This document shows, in pieces, positions 8,801 to 18,021 of a DNA stretch of 64,000 bases (positions are counted from its first letter, which is position 1; each line of letters starts with the position of its first letter). This DNA is from an uncultured Rhodospirillales bacterium (GTDB lineage: Bacteria > Pseudomonadota > Alphaproteobacteria > Acetobacterales > Acetobacteraceae). The notes below the pieces were generated by a model, which saw only the letters and a program-made list of their open reading frames with translations, made no database searches and was not told where the DNA came from. Both the position numbers and the translations under genes were made by a program. The stretch is from NCBI GenBank assembly GCA_903893975.1, contig CAITOL010000168.1, forward strand, positions 1 to 64,000. Direction: 5' to 3'.

Positions 8801-10807
8801 ATGACGCCCGAGCCTATTGCCGCCCAGCTTGCTACGGCCGTCGCCCGGCAGAACAGCGGCGATTTGTCCGCCGCGCAAGCGCTCTACTGGCAAATCCTCG
8901 CGGCCATCCCGACCCATTTCGATGCCTTGCATCTGCTCGGCGTCAGCAAATGCCAGCAAGGGCAGCAGGCGGAGGGCAGCTGGTTCATCGCCCGCGCGTT
9001 GGAGCAACGGCCGGATGACCCCGGCGCGCACTACAACCTCGCCATGGCGCTGGCCGAACAGCACCGGCACGACGACGCGCTGACCCATTTCGACCGCGCT
9101 CTGGCGCTGCGCCCGGACCACGCGCCATCCTGGTTCAGCCGGGGCGACGCGCTGCAAATCACCGGGCAGTTGCCGGACGCCATCGCCAGCTACCAGCGCG
9201 CCCTGGCACTGCAACCCGGGCTGACCGGCGCGCTGTCCAACCTGGCCATGGCCTTGCTTGCGGCGGGCCGGGCGGCGGAGGCGCTGGCGCTGTTTCAGCA
9301 GGCGCTCGAACGCGGCGCCGATCCGGTGACGGTGCAGGTCAATATCGGCCGCGCGCTGCAAGATCTCGGCCGCACGGCGGATGCCTGCAACAGCTACGCC
9401 GCCGCCTGCGCCGCCGACCCGGATGCCGCGCAGCCGCGCTGGCTCTGGGCGATGGCCACCCTGCCCGATGTCGCCACCGGCACGGCGGAGGTCGCGGCCT
9501 CCCGCCCCGCTTTCGCTGCCGCGCTGGCGCAGTTGCAGGCATGGTATGCCGCCGACCGCACCGGCAAGCGCGACCGGCTGGAACTCGCCTGGCCGTTTTT
9601 CCTCGCCTACCAAAACCGCAACAATCGCGCGTTGATGGAAACATTCGGCAGCCTGCGGGCAAATTTGCTCGGGCAGTGGTGGCAAGGCCAGGCGCTGCCC
9701 GCCCCGGCGCAGACCAAATCCCCCCGGCTGCGGGTTGGGATTGTGTCCGCGCATCTGCACAGCCATTCGGTGTGGCACGCCATCACCCGCGGCTGGTTTG
9801 CGCATCTGGACCCGGCGCGGTTCGCACTGCACGGCTTCCATCTCGGCCGCAAAAGCGATGCGGAAACCGCCTTCGCCCGCGCCCGGGCGGCCAGCTTCAC
9901 CTGGGGCGAACGCGGCCTGGCCGGCTGGGTACAAGCCATTCAGGCGGTGCAGCCGGATGTGCTGATCTATCCCGGCCTGGGCATGGATAACCTGTCCGCC
10001 AACCTCGCCAGCCTGCGCCTCGCCCCGGTGCAACTCACCAGTTGGGGCCATCCGGAAACCACCGGCCTGCCGACGATGGACGGCTTCCTCTCCGCCGCCG
10101 CGTTTGAGCCTGCCGGGGCGGAAGCCGCATACAGCGAGCGGCTGATCCGCCTGCCCGGGCTCGGCGTCGCCTATGTGCCGCAGCCGGTCATCCCCGTGCC
10201 GCCCGACCTTGCCGCGCTCGGCATCGACCCGGCACGGCCGATTTTGCTCTGCCCCGGCGCGCCGTTCAAATACGCGCCGGAAGACGACGCCACCCTGGCC
10301 GCCATCGCCGCCCAGTGCAGCCAGGCGCAGCTGATCTTTTTCCACACCAAAACCAACGCGCCACTTTCCGCCCGGCTGGAGCAGCGGCTGATCGCCAGCT
10401 TCGCGGCGCACGGGCTGGATTTCGCCGCCCACGCCACCTTCATTCCGCACCAAAGCATGCCGGCGTTTCACGGCCTGATGCAGCGTGCGGATCTGATGCT
10501 GGATACGCCCGGCTTTTCCGGCTTCAACACCGCCATGCAGGCCATCGGCAACGGCCTGCCGGTGCTGGCCTATGAAGGCCCGTTCATGCGCGGCCGCCTC
10601 GCCAGCGGGGTGATGCGCCAGCTTGGCCTGCCGGAACTGGTCGCCAGCACGCCGGCCGAATACGTCGCCCTCGCGGCGCGGCTGGTGGCGAACCCGGAGC
10701 ATCGGCAGCGTTTGCGGGCGCGGGTGACGGAGGGCGCGGCGGGGCTTTATGATGATTTGGCGGCGGTGCGGGGGCTGGAAGAAGCTATTAAGCAGTTCTT
10801 TTTGTGA
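8801..10807 (+). CDS. TPR protein with SPINDLY/O-GlcNAc-transferase-like catalytic domain (GT41)
   Basis: 668 residues. About six TPRs occupy residues 1-230 (for example GAHYNLAMALAEQHRHDDAL). The catalytic part runs from about 310: LRVGIVSAHLHSHSVWH, then VQLTSWGHPETTGLPTMDGFLS, FIPHQSMPAFHGLMQRADLMLDTPGFSG, and NGLPVLAYEGPFMRGRLASGVM. These are hallmark blocks of bacterial GT41 enzymes, which transfer GlcNAc or another sugar to Ser/Thr, often on flagellins or adhesins. The last residues and the stop lie inside a hairpin of the dispersed repeat at 10795, so the C-terminus may have been set by that insertion. Confidence 0.86.
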   Translation: MTPEPIAAQLATAVARQNSGDLSAAQALYWQILAAIPTHFDALHLLGVSKCQQGQQAEGSWFIARALEQRPDDPGAHYNLAMALAEQHRHDDALTHFDRALALRPDHAPSWFSRGDALQITGQLPDAIASYQRALALQPGLTGALSNLAMALLAAGRAAEALALFQQALERGADPVTVQVNIGRALQDLGRTADACNSYAAACAADPDAAQPRWLWAMATLPDVATGTAEVAASRPAFAAALAQLQAWYAADRTGKRDRLELAWPFFLAYQNRNNRALMETFGSLRANLLGQWWQGQALPAPAQTKSPRLRVGIVSAHLHSHSVWHAITRGWFAHLDPARFALHGFHLGRKSDAETAFARARAASFTWGERGLAGWVQAIQAVQPDVLIYPGLGMDNLSANLASLRLAPVQLTSWGHPETTGLPTMDGFLSAAAFEPAGAEAAYSERLIRLPGLGVAYVPQPVIPVPPDLAALGIDPARPILLCPGAPFKYAPEDDATLAAIAAQCSQAQLIFFHTKTNAPLSARLEQRLIASFAAHGLDFAAHATFIPHQSMPAFHGLMQRADLMLDTPGFSGFNTAMQAIGNGLPVLAYEGPFMRGRLASGVMRQLGLPELVASTPAEYVALAARLVANPEHRQRLRARVTEGAAGLYDDLAAVRGLEEAIKQFFL

Positions 10808-10902
10808 ACAAAAAGAACCAAAAAACTTCTCCTGTTCGTTGCCGCTGGCGTACGGCAACGAATTTTCGAAAGTTTTTTGCTGCTTTTTTCCAAAAAAACA
10901 GC
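10795..10902. repeat. Dispersed twin-hairpin element, copy A
   Basis: The left end is a perfect hairpin, GTTCTTTTTGT and its complement around GA (10795-10818), followed by CCAAAAAACTTC. The core holds TTCGTTGCCG...CGGCAACGAA, a 10-bp stem. The right end is GAAAGTTTTTTGC followed by an imperfect hairpin (10879-10902, one C/A mismatch). It fills the gap between the convergent GT41 and substrate-binding-protein genes and includes the GT41 stop codon (10805-10807). Related copies lie at 30146, 48117, 50855, 60698 and 61487. Confidence 0.8.
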
Positions 10903-10912
10903 GCTTCCCGGC

Positions 10913-12424
10913 CTACGGCGAAACGCTCACCCCGGCCAGCCGGATCAACCCATCCGGCACCTGGCTAAACCCGTTCAACCCCGCCTTCATCGCCACGATA
11001 TTCTTGGCGGTGTAAAGATAGATCAACGGCAGATCCTGCCGCTGAATATCCCACACTTTGCCATACAGCGCCCGCCGCGCCGCCGGATCGGTCACCGTGC
11101 GGGCTTCGTCCAGCAGCGCGTCCATCGCGGCATTGCTGTGCTTGCCGTAGTTGAAGCTGCCTTTGGAGTGCATCAGCGCCCACATATTGCCGTCCGGGTC
11201 CACCCGGCCGGACCAGCCGATCATGTAAGTGTTGAATTCCCCCTTGTAGCCAGCGGACAGCGAGGAGGCGAATTCCATCGTCTTCAGCTTCAGGTCAAAC
11301 CCGGCTTCGGCCACCATGGCTTGCAGCACTTCGCCGGTTTGTTGCGCTTCCGGGCTGTTGGTTACCGTCAGCTCTACCGCCACCCGGCCGGTCACGCCGG
11401 CTTTTTGCAGCAGCGCCTTCGCCTTGGCCACATCGCGCGCCGGCGGTTGCAGCTCGGCGAAATAATACGGCGAACTCGGCGGATTGGCCTGCACCGTGGG
11501 GGTGAACATGCCGCTATAGACGACATCAATCAGCGCCTTGCGGTCGATCGCCAGTTCAAACGCCTGGCGGATCAGCGCATTCTGCCCGATCGGCGTTTGC
11601 GCCGCCGGGCCGTTATTGAGGTTGATGTTGATGCCGGTATAAGCGAGCCCGTCGCCGATCGCCAGTTTCAGCCGCTTATCCGCCCGCACCGCCGCCACGT
11701 CGGACGGGGTGACGTATTCCAGCAGATCCAAGCTGCCCGCTTGCAAATTCGCCAACCGGACAGACGAATTCGGCACCGGCAGATAAATCACCTGATCGAA
11801 ATGATAGGCCGCGGCATTCCAATGGCCGGCAAACCGCTTCAGCACGATGCGGTCTTGCGCCACCCGGTTGTCAAACGCATATGGCCCGGCGCAAACCGGC
11901 GCCAGGCCAAATTTATCCCCCGCCGCATCGGCCGCTTTCTGCGACACCACAATGCCGGCCCGGTCGGTCAACTGCGCCAGCAACTGCGCCGCCGGTGCTT
12001 TCAGATTCAGCTTGAGGGTCAGCGGGTCCACCACATCAATGCTCTCAATGGCATTGATTTCCCCCACCCGCATGCTGCCCTTCAGGGTCAGCGCGCGCAT
12101 CAGCGAATATTTCGCCAGCTCGGCGGTCATTTCGCTTCCGTCATGCAATTTCACCCCCGGCCGCAGCGTGATCAGCAGATGCGTCGGGTCGAGGTAGCGA
12201 TAGCCGGTGGCCAGTTGCGGCACGATTTCCAGCTTGGCGTTGATGTCGAACAATTTGTCGCACATCGCCGCATAGACGATGCGGCCGACATAGCTGGAAC
12301 CCAGCGTGGGGTCGAGCATATCCGGGTCTTCCCGCAGCCCGATACGCAAGGTGGTGGGCTGCGCCATAGCCGGCACCGCAACCGAAACGGCGAGGGCCGC
12401 CGCCAGAATGAGACGCTGCATCAT
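10913..12424 (-). CDS. ABC transporter substrate-binding protein, family 5 (peptide/nickel type)
   Basis: 503 residues with a clear Sec signal peptide (LILAAALAVSVAVPAMAQ). The SBP_bac_5 pattern is visible: TLRIGLREDPDMLDPT, PQLATGYRYLDPTHLLITLRPGVKLHDG, and the usual IRQAFELAIDRKALIDVVYSG block. Such proteins capture peptides, glutathione or amino-sugar compounds in the periplasm. No permease or ATPase adjoins it. Its ATG overlaps the stop of the DUF1028 gene (ATGA at 12421-12424), so the two are translationally coupled, and DUF1028 proteins may process what this protein binds. ATG 12421 is an alternative start one codon later. Confidence 0.88.
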   Translation of the reverse strand: MMQRLILAAALAVSVAVPAMAQPTTLRIGLREDPDMLDPTLGSSYVGRIVYAAMCDKLFDINAKLEIVPQLATGYRYLDPTHLLITLRPGVKLHDGSEMTAELAKYSLMRALTLKGSMRVGEINAIESIDVVDPLTLKLNLKAPAAQLLAQLTDRAGIVVSQKAADAAGDKFGLAPVCAGPYAFDNRVAQDRIVLKRFAGHWNAAAYHFDQVIYLPVPNSSVRLANLQAGSLDLLEYVTPSDVAAVRADKRLKLAIGDGLAYTGININLNNGPAAQTPIGQNALIRQAFELAIDRKALIDVVYSGMFTPTVQANPPSSPYYFAELQPPARDVAKAKALLQKAGVTGRVAVELTVTNSPEAQQTGEVLQAMVAEAGFDLKLKTMEFASSLSAGYKGEFNTYMIGWSGRVDPDGNMWALMHSKGSFNYGKHSNAAMDALLDEARTVTDPAARRALYGKVWDIQRQDLPLIYLYTAKNIVAMKAGLNGFSQVPDGLIRLAGVSVSP

Positions 12425-13125
12425 AGGGGTCTCCCGTATTTTTCCACGTCGGCGTTGATGATATCGCGGTCCACCGTGCCCCATTGGCTATCGCGCCCGG
12501 CCAGATGGCGGCGGAAAATCGCGTAGCGTTCCAGGCTCACCCGGTGCAGCCGGCGCAGTTCGGCCAGCGGGTCGGCATGGTCGTCGGCGCGGATATCCAG
12601 GTCGGGATACGGATCGGTGGTGCAGATTTTCAGCGCCGCGGATTGTTTGCCGCGCTTGTCGCCGCCGACCGCCTCCCCCGCTTCCATCGCCGCGATCAGT
12701 CGCAGCGCGAGGTCGCCGGTGGCCGCCTGAAACCCGTCCAGCGTCGCCTGCACCACCTGCGGCCCGGCCAGCATGTTGCCGGCCACCGAGATATCCAGCC
12801 CGCGCACCATGCCAGCCCAGGTCACGCAGCCCGCCCCGGTATGCTGGGCGATGCGTCCGCTGGCATCCAGAATATGGCATTGCCGCTGGTCCCCGCCGGG
12901 GTCGCCGCGCAGCAGATCATCCAGGATCGCCTGCGGTGCCTCCCTTGCGCGCAGCCGCGGCCAGGCGGGCGGGAAATGCATCGGGTTGACCAGCGCTTGC
13001 GTGGCCATCGCCGCCACCCCGCCTTCCACCTGAATGCAAATCGCCCCAACGGCAAAAAAGCGCGAAGCCACCGCCGCGCCCAGCGCGCCAGTGGCCGGAT
13101 CTCGAACGAGAATGGACCAGGTCAT
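12421..13125 (-). CDS. DUF1028 family protein (putative Ntn-type hydrolase)
   Basis: 234 residues. It begins TWSILVRDPATGALGAAVAS and continues VEGGVAAMATQALVNP, a good match to the DUF1028 family, which has been proposed to adopt the N-terminal-nucleophile hydrolase fold. GNMLAGPQVVQATLDGFQA is another typical segment. Genes of this family often accompany peptide-type ABC transporters and amidases, and here the stop overlaps the start of a family 5 binding protein. A role in hydrolysing an amide such as a peptide or lactam is inference. The start at 13125 was chosen over longer in-frame extensions because family members begin at this point. Confidence 0.82.
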   Translation of the reverse strand: MTWSILVRDPATGALGAAVASRFFAVGAICIQVEGGVAAMATQALVNPMHFPPAWPRLRAREAPQAILDDLLRGDPGGDQRQCHILDASGRIAQHTGAGCVTWAGMVRGLDISVAGNMLAGPQVVQATLDGFQAATGDLALRLIAAMEAGEAVGGDKRGKQSAALKICTTDPYPDLDIRADDHADPLAELRRLHRVSLERYAIFRRHLAGRDSQWGTVDRDIINADVEKYGRPL

Positions 13126-13197
13126 GGCGGCGAGTGTTACGCCGCAATCCGCCGCAGGCAAGCTTGCAATGGCCGCCCTGGCAGAGAAAGATGCGGC

Positions 13198-13818
13198 ATG
13201 ACCAGCGATCACATCATCCGCGACCTCGATGCCCTGCGTGCCGTCTACGGCGAGCCCTCTGGCGGCGCGGTCGCCAAGGAAGTCGACTACCTGCACCCGC
13301 ATTACCAGGCGATGATCCGCGCCGCCCCGTTCGCGGTGCTGGCAACGGTGGGGGCGCGGGTTGTCGATGCCTCCCCGCGCGGCGACGGGCCGGGCTTTGT
13401 TGAAATCGCCGATGACCGCACCCTGCTGTTGCCGGACCGGCGCGGCAATAACCGCATCGACGGGCTGCGCAACATCCTGGCCGATAACCGCGTGGCGTTG
13501 CTGTTCCTGATCCCCGGCATTGGCGAAACCCTGCGGGTGAACGGTCGGGCGGAGATTTCGGTGGACCCGGCCTTGATGGACCGCTTCATCCACGCCGGCA
13601 AACTGCCGCGCAGCGTGCTGGTGGTGCATGTGGAAACCGTGTTCTTCCAATGCGCCAAAGCGGTCATGCGCTCGGAATTGTGGAACCCGGAACGGCAGAT
13701 TCCGCGCAGCGCGCTGCCGAGCAACGGTACCATTCTGGCCGAGGTCACCAAAGGCCAGTTCGATGGCGTGGCCTATGACGCCACCGCCCCGGCGCGCCTG
13801 CTGGAGACGCTGTATTAG
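13198..13818 (+). CDS. Pyridoxamine 5'-phosphate oxidase family FMN-binding protein
   Basis: 206 residues from ATG 13198. The split-barrel pattern is seen in FAVLATVGARVVDASPRGDGPGFVEIADDRTLLLPDRRGNNRIDGLRNIL, followed by VALLFLIPGIGETLRVNGRAEI. This matches the MSMEG_1061-like group of PPOX flavoproteins, which bind FMN or F420 and reduce uncharacterised substrates; it is not the vitamin B6 enzyme PdxH. It is divergent from the DUF1028 gene with 72 bp between starts, and stands 68 bp before a glutathione S-transferase gene. Confidence 0.8.
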   Translation: MTSDHIIRDLDALRAVYGEPSGGAVAKEVDYLHPHYQAMIRAAPFAVLATVGARVVDASPRGDGPGFVEIADDRTLLLPDRRGNNRIDGLRNILADNRVALLFLIPGIGETLRVNGRAEISVDPALMDRFIHAGKLPRSVLVVHVETVFFQCAKAVMRSELWNPERQIPRSALPSNGTILAEVTKGQFDGVAYDATAPARLLETLY

Positions 13819-13886
13819 CCGCGCGGCTTTTAGCGAGACCGCGGAACTGCTATCAAACGTTCGTAAATGGTCGGGGCGCCCGCATA

Positions 13887-14513
13887 ATGGTTACGCTGCA
13901 TCATCTCAATAACTCCCGCTCGCAACGCATTTTGTGGCTGCTGGAAGAACTGGGCATTCCCTATGAGGTGAAGCGCTACCAGCGGGATGCGCAAACCCGC
14001 CTGGCGCCGCCGGAATTGAAGGCGATCCATCCGCTGGGCAAATCGCCGGTGGTGACGGATGGCGATGCGGTGGTGGCGGAATCCGGCGCCATTGTGGAAT
14101 ACCTGATCGACACCTACGGCCAGGGCCGGCTGCGCCCGGCCGAGGGGAGCAACGCGATGGTGCCGTATCGGCACTGGCTGCATTTCGCCGAGGGCTCGGC
14201 GATGCTGCCGCTGATGCTGGCGCTGTACACCAGCCGCCTGGGCGACGCCGCTGCACCCCTGGCGCCGCGCATCAGCAGCGAAATCGCCAATCACCTGGCC
14301 TATCTCGACGGCGCGCTGGCGACCGGGCCGTTTTTGTTGGGCGACGAACTGACCGGCGCGGATATTCAGGTCAGCTTCGTGGTCGAAGCCGCCGCCGCGC
14401 GCGGGCTGCTGGCGCAGTATCCCAATCTGGCGCGCTACGGCGCCGCCATTCAGGCCCGCCCCGCCTATCAACGGGCGTTGGAGGTTGGCGGTCCGTATGA
14501 ACTCGGGCGGTAA
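13887..14513 (+). CDS. Glutathione S-transferase
   Basis: 208 residues, the normal length. The N-terminal thioredoxin-like domain has TLHHLNNSRSQRILWLLEELGIPYEVKRY, with the catalytic-loop SRSQR, the cis-proline in GKSPVV, and ESGAIVEYL, whose Glu-Ser pair binds glutathione. The alpha-helical domain ends with FLLGDELTGADIQVSF, the N-capping motif. It conjugates or reduces electrophiles with glutathione in the cytoplasm. Its last 17 bp overlap the methyltransferase gene that follows, so the two are probably cotranscribed. Confidence 0.87.
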   Translation: MVTLHHLNNSRSQRILWLLEELGIPYEVKRYQRDAQTRLAPPELKAIHPLGKSPVVTDGDAVVAESGAIVEYLIDTYGQGRLRPAEGSNAMVPYRHWLHFAEGSAMLPLMLALYTSRLGDAAAPLAPRISSEIANHLAYLDGALATGPFLLGDELTGADIQVSFVVEAAAARGLLAQYPNLARYGAAIQARPAYQRALEVGGPYELGR

Positions 14514-15222
14514 GCCAGTCAGCAAGGTCCAACGCTGGCTGCACAAGCCAGCGAGCGTCAAACTGCAAGCGGTGGCCTATAATATCGCGCGCTGGCTGGA
14601 CGCCCGGCGCGACCGGGCACTCGCCCGCCGGCATGGCCTGGATTTTGCCGGGCTGATCCAGCCGGCCGACCTCGGCAGCGCACATCCGCACTCGCAACGC
14701 CACGCCAATACCTACGAACCCTTCGACGGCATGGCGCTGCGAACAGTGCTGTATGAGGCGATGCGGTCGGGCACCGCGTTTACCCGCTTCATCGATATCG
14801 GCTCCGGCAAGGGCAAAGCCTGCCTCTACGCCGCGCGCAGCCTCGGCCTCCCTGAGGTGCTGGGCGTGGAGTTTTCCCCACCGCTGATCGCCATCGCCCG
14901 CGCCAATGCGCAGAAACTCGGGTTGACGCAGGTCCGCTTTGTCGAAGCGGATGCGGCACAGTTCCAGCTACCCGATGGCCCGAACCTGGTGTTTTTGTTC
15001 AACCCGTTCGACCAGACCATTCTGGAAGCGTTCCTGGCCAATAATCTGGCGCATTTCCAGCGCCACGGCTCGGTCATCGCCTATGGCAACGACCGGGACC
15101 GGGCGGTGCTGGCGCGGTTCGGCTTCGCCACCCTGTACCGCGATCAGGTGCTGAAACTATCCGTGCACGCCTGGTCAGACCGCGCCCAGGCGGGCACTGC
15201 CTCAGCCGTGCCCGCCCTCTAG
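14497..15222 (+). CDS. Class I SAM-dependent methyltransferase
   Basis: 241 residues. A basic N-terminal helix region is followed by the SAM-binding core: RFIDIGSGKGKACLYAARSLG (motif I), VLGVEFSPPLIAIARANA (acidic loop), and NLVFLFNPFDQTILEAFL, where NPF takes the place of the NPPY/DPPY-type motif. The substrate is not known. It starts within the GST gene and its last 21 bp overlap the 3' end of livF on the other strand. A TTG at 14485 is in frame, but ATG 14497 is the more usual start. Confidence 0.8.
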   Translation: MNSGGKPVSKVQRWLHKPASVKLQAVAYNIARWLDARRDRALARRHGLDFAGLIQPADLGSAHPHSQRHANTYEPFDGMALRTVLYEAMRSGTAFTRFIDIGSGKGKACLYAARSLGLPEVLGVEFSPPLIAIARANAQKLGLTQVRFVEADAAQFQLPDGPNLVFLFNPFDQTILEAFLANNLAHFQRHGSVIAYGNDRDRAVLARFGFATLYRDQVLKLSVHAWSDRAQAGTASAVPAL

Positions 15223-15924
15223 ATACGCCGCGCGGATTTCCGGCCGGGCCAGCAGATCCGCCCCGGTGCCGGCCATGGTAATCGCGCCATTCACCAGCAC
15301 GTAGCCACGATGCGCCAGCCGCAGCGCCTGAAACGCGTTCTGCTCCACCAGCAGCACCGTGAGACCCGTGGTGCGGTTCAGCTCGCGGATCGCATTGAAG
15401 ATCAGCTTCACCACCAAGGGCGCCAATCCAAGGCTGGGCTCATCCAGCAGCAGCAGGCTCGGCTTGCTCATCAGCGCCCGACCGATGGCCAGCATCTGTT
15501 GCTCCCCGCCCGACAGCGTGCCGCCGCGTTGGCTCAGCCGTTCCTTCAGCCGGGGGAACAGGGTGAACACCTGCTCCATCTCGTTCTTCAGGCTGGCTTC
15601 CGGCTTGCCATGCGCGCCCATCAGCAGGTTTTCATAGACTGTCATGCGCGAGAAAATGCGGCGGCCTTCGGGGGATTGGGCAATGCCGCGCCGCATGATC
15701 TCATGCGTCGGCATGGTGGTGATGTCGGTGCCCTCGTGCAGAATTTCCCCGTCGCGCGCGCGCGGGCTGCCGCAGATCGTCATCATCAGGGTGGATTTGC
15801 CCGCCCCGTTGGCGCCGATCAGGGTGACGATTTCCCCGGCATTCACATCCAGATCCACACCGCGCAGCGCCTGCACCGCGCCGTAAAACGTGGTCACGCC
15901 GCGCAGGCTCAGCACCGCGCTCAT
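15202..15924 (-). CDS. livF: Branched-chain amino acid type ABC transporter ATPase LivF
   Basis: 240 residues. Walker A GANGAGKST, signature LSGGEQQMLAIGRAL, Walker B LLLLDEPSLGLAP and the HRGYVLVNG C-terminus are all standard LivF. It pairs with LivG to power uptake through LivH/LivM. Its start overlaps the livG stop by four bases, and its 3' end overlaps the convergent methyltransferase gene. The name reflects the family; LivFGHM systems also carry urea, amides or aromatic acids. Confidence 0.92.
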   Translation of the reverse strand: MSAVLSLRGVTTFYGAVQALRGVDLDVNAGEIVTLIGANGAGKSTLMMTICGSPRARDGEILHEGTDITTMPTHEIMRRGIAQSPEGRRIFSRMTVYENLLMGAHGKPEASLKNEMEQVFTLFPRLKERLSQRGGTLSGGEQQMLAIGRALMSKPSLLLLDEPSLGLAPLVVKLIFNAIRELNRTTGLTVLLVEQNAFQALRLAHRGYVLVNGAITMAGTGADLLARPEIRAAYLEGGHG

Positions 15925-16763
15925 AGTGCGGCCTCCGTCACCGCATCATCGCCTTCATCGCCCTCACCCAGATAGGCGGCGATGACATGCGGGTCGGCGC
16001 GCACCTGTTCGGGGGTGCCGTCGCTGATTTTGCGGCCGTGATCGAGCACGACCACATGGTCCGAAATCCGCATCACCACGCCCATGTCATGTTCGATCAA
16101 CAGCAGCGAACACCGCCCGGCCACGTCGCGGCCATCGCGGATTCGCATCAGCAGCGAGGATAAATCGTCGCTCTCACGCGGATTGAGCCCGGCGGCGGGT
16201 TCATCGAGGCAGAGCAGCACCGGGTCGGTGCACATGGCGCGCGCAATCTCCAACCGGCGCTGGTCGCCATACGGCAGGCTGCCGGCGGGGTCGTCGGCGC
16301 GGTCGGTCAGGCCGATCGCCTCCATCCACAATTTCGCCTTTTCAATCGCCGCCCGCTCCGCCCGGCGATGGCCGCCCAGGCCGAACACCGCCAGCAAGCC
16401 ATTAGCCACGTTGGGCATCAACGTGTTGTGTTGTGCGACCAGCAGGTTTTCCAGCACCGTCATGCCGGCAAACAGGCGGATGTTCTGGAACGTGCGCGCC
16501 ACCTGCGCCCGCCGCGTGATCAGATGCCCGGCCATGCTGGCCAGCGGATAGGTCGCGCCGCTGGCATGGGTCAGCCGCAGCGCACCTTCGGTGGGGCGGT
16601 AAAACCCGGTGATGCAATTAAACACCGTGGTTTTGCCGGCGCCGTTCGGGCCGATCACCGCGGTGATTTCCCCCGCCCGCGCTTCGAATGACAGCGCGTC
16701 CACCGCCGTCAGCCCGCCAAACCGCATGGTCAGGGCTTCGACCGATAACAAAGGATGGGTCAT
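15921..16763 (-). CDS. livG: Branched-chain amino acid type ABC transporter ATPase LivG
   Basis: 280 residues. Walker A GPNGAGKTT, FNCITGFYRPTEG and the Q-loop region VARTFQNIRLFAGMTVLENLLV, signature SLPYGDQRRLEIARAMC, Walker B LLCLDEPAAGLNP, and the C-terminal GRKISDGTPEQVRADPHVIAAYLGE all mark LivG. It is the second of four tightly packed leftward genes; its start shares a base with the livM stop. Confidence 0.92.
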   Translation of the reverse strand: MTHPLLSVEALTMRFGGLTAVDALSFEARAGEITAVIGPNGAGKTTVFNCITGFYRPTEGALRLTHASGATYPLASMAGHLITRRAQVARTFQNIRLFAGMTVLENLLVAQHNTLMPNVANGLLAVFGLGGHRRAERAAIEKAKLWMEAIGLTDRADDPAGSLPYGDQRRLEIARAMCTDPVLLCLDEPAAGLNPRESDDLSSLLMRIRDGRDVAGRCSLLLIEHDMGVVMRISDHVVVLDHGRKISDGTPEQVRADPHVIAAYLGEGDEGDDAVTEAAL

Positions 16764-18019
16764 CAGCCGTGCCCCTCGGTCATCATATCCGCCGAAATAT
16801 GTCGCTTATCCCCCAAGGAGACCGAGGGCGTGCGGCCGGAGACCAGGCCGCGCGGGCGCACCACCATCATAATCACCAGCGCACCGCCGAAGATCAGCAT
16901 GCGGTATTCCTGGAAATCGCGGAACAACTCGCCGCCGCCGATCATCACCACCGCCGCCAGCGCCACGCCGATCTGGCTGCCCAGCCCGCCCAGCACCACG
17001 ATCGCCAGCACGATGGCCGATTCGATGAAGGTGAAGCTTTCCGGGCTGATAAACGCCTGCCGTGTGGCGAAGAACGCCCCGGCGAAGCCGGCAAAGCAGG
17101 CGCCCATGGCGAAGGCGGTCAGCTTGGTCACCGTCACGTCGATCCCCAGCGCGCGGCAGGCGATTTCGTCCTCGCGCAGCGCTTCCCAGGCCCGGCCCAA
17201 TGGCAGCCGGCGCAGGCGCAGCGATACCCAGTTGGTCAGCAGTGCCAGCCCGAGAATGACATAGAACAGGAAGATGCCGCGCTGGCTGATATTGGGCTCA
17301 ATGCCGAAGAACTCGGCGAAGCTGCCCTCCCCCCCGCTGGAGTTGAACACCAGCCCAAACAATGTCGGGCGCGGAATGCCGGACAGGCCATTCGGCCCGC
17401 CGGTCAGGCTGGTCCAGTTCAGGATCACCACCCGGATGATTTCCCCGAAAGCCAGGGTGACGATGGCCAGATAGTCGCCGCGCAGCCGCAGCACCGGAAA
17501 GCCCAGCAACACGCCCCAGAACGCCGCCAGAATCCCGGCCAGCGGCAGGCAGGTCCAGAAGCCAAGGCCGAAATTCTGCGCGATCAGCGCGTAGGAATAG
17601 GCCCCAACCGCGTAAAAGGCGACGTAGCCGAGGTCCAACAGACCGGCCAGGCCGACGACGATGTTCAACCCCCAGCCGAGCATGACATAGGTCAGCACCA
17701 GCACGCCGAGATCGACGTAATAGCGTTCGGCATAAAACGGCAGGGTGATGGTCAGCACCAGCACCACCGGGGTGAGGTAGCGGCCCGCTTTGTTGGCCAC
17801 CGCCGTGATGCGGCCGCGTTTCGGCGTGCCGGCCGGGCGGGATTTCTTCCAGGCCAGCAGCGCCAGCCGGCCAAAAAACACCAGCACCACGGCGGCGAGC
17901 ACCAGATAGGGCCGCGGCGTCAGCTCAATGGTTTGCACCCCGACTTCGGTTTTCAGCCCGATCATCGCCCCGAACAGGCCGAAGGCGATCACGGCGGAGA
18001 CAGCGGCATCGCGTAACAT
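16763..18019 (-). CDS. livM: Branched-chain amino acid type ABC transporter permease LivM
   Basis: 418 residues with about ten membrane spans. The LivM signature GLSGIPRP with GYLVTRT-like loops is represented by [35 protein letters not shown] and [34 protein letters not shown], the EAA-type coupling helix. The N-terminal 100 residues add extra hydrophobic segments and a basic loop ([15 protein letters not shown]), a long form of the protein. The start lies two bases after the livH stop. Confidence 0.9.
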   Translation of the reverse strand: MLRDAAVSAVIAFGLFGAMIGLKTEVGVQTIELTPRPYLVLAAVVLVFFGRLALLAWKKSRPAGTPKRGRITAVANKAGRYLTPVVLVLTITLPFYAERYYVDLGVLVLTYVMLGWGLNIVVGLAGLLDLGYVAFYAVGAYSYALIAQNFGLGFWTCLPLAGILAAFWGVLLGFPVLRLRGDYLAIVTLAFGEIIRVVILNWTSLTGGPNGLSGIPRPTLFGLVFNSSGGEGSFAEFFGIEPNISQRGIFLFYVILGLALLTNWVSLRLRRLPLGRAWEALREDEIACRALGIDVTVTKLTAFAMGACFAGFAGAFFATRQAFISPESFTFIESAIVLAIVVLGGLGSQIGVALAAVVMIGGGELFRDFQEYRMLIFGGALVIMMVVRPRGLVSGRTPSVSLGDKRHISADMMTEGHG

Positions 18020-18021
18020 GA

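Noticed and set aside
10879-10902. Classical rho-independent terminator for the GT41 gene
   Set aside because: The hairpins lie beside A-tracts rather than a following T-tract in the direction of transcription, so the standard terminator form is not met. They are listed as repeat elements.
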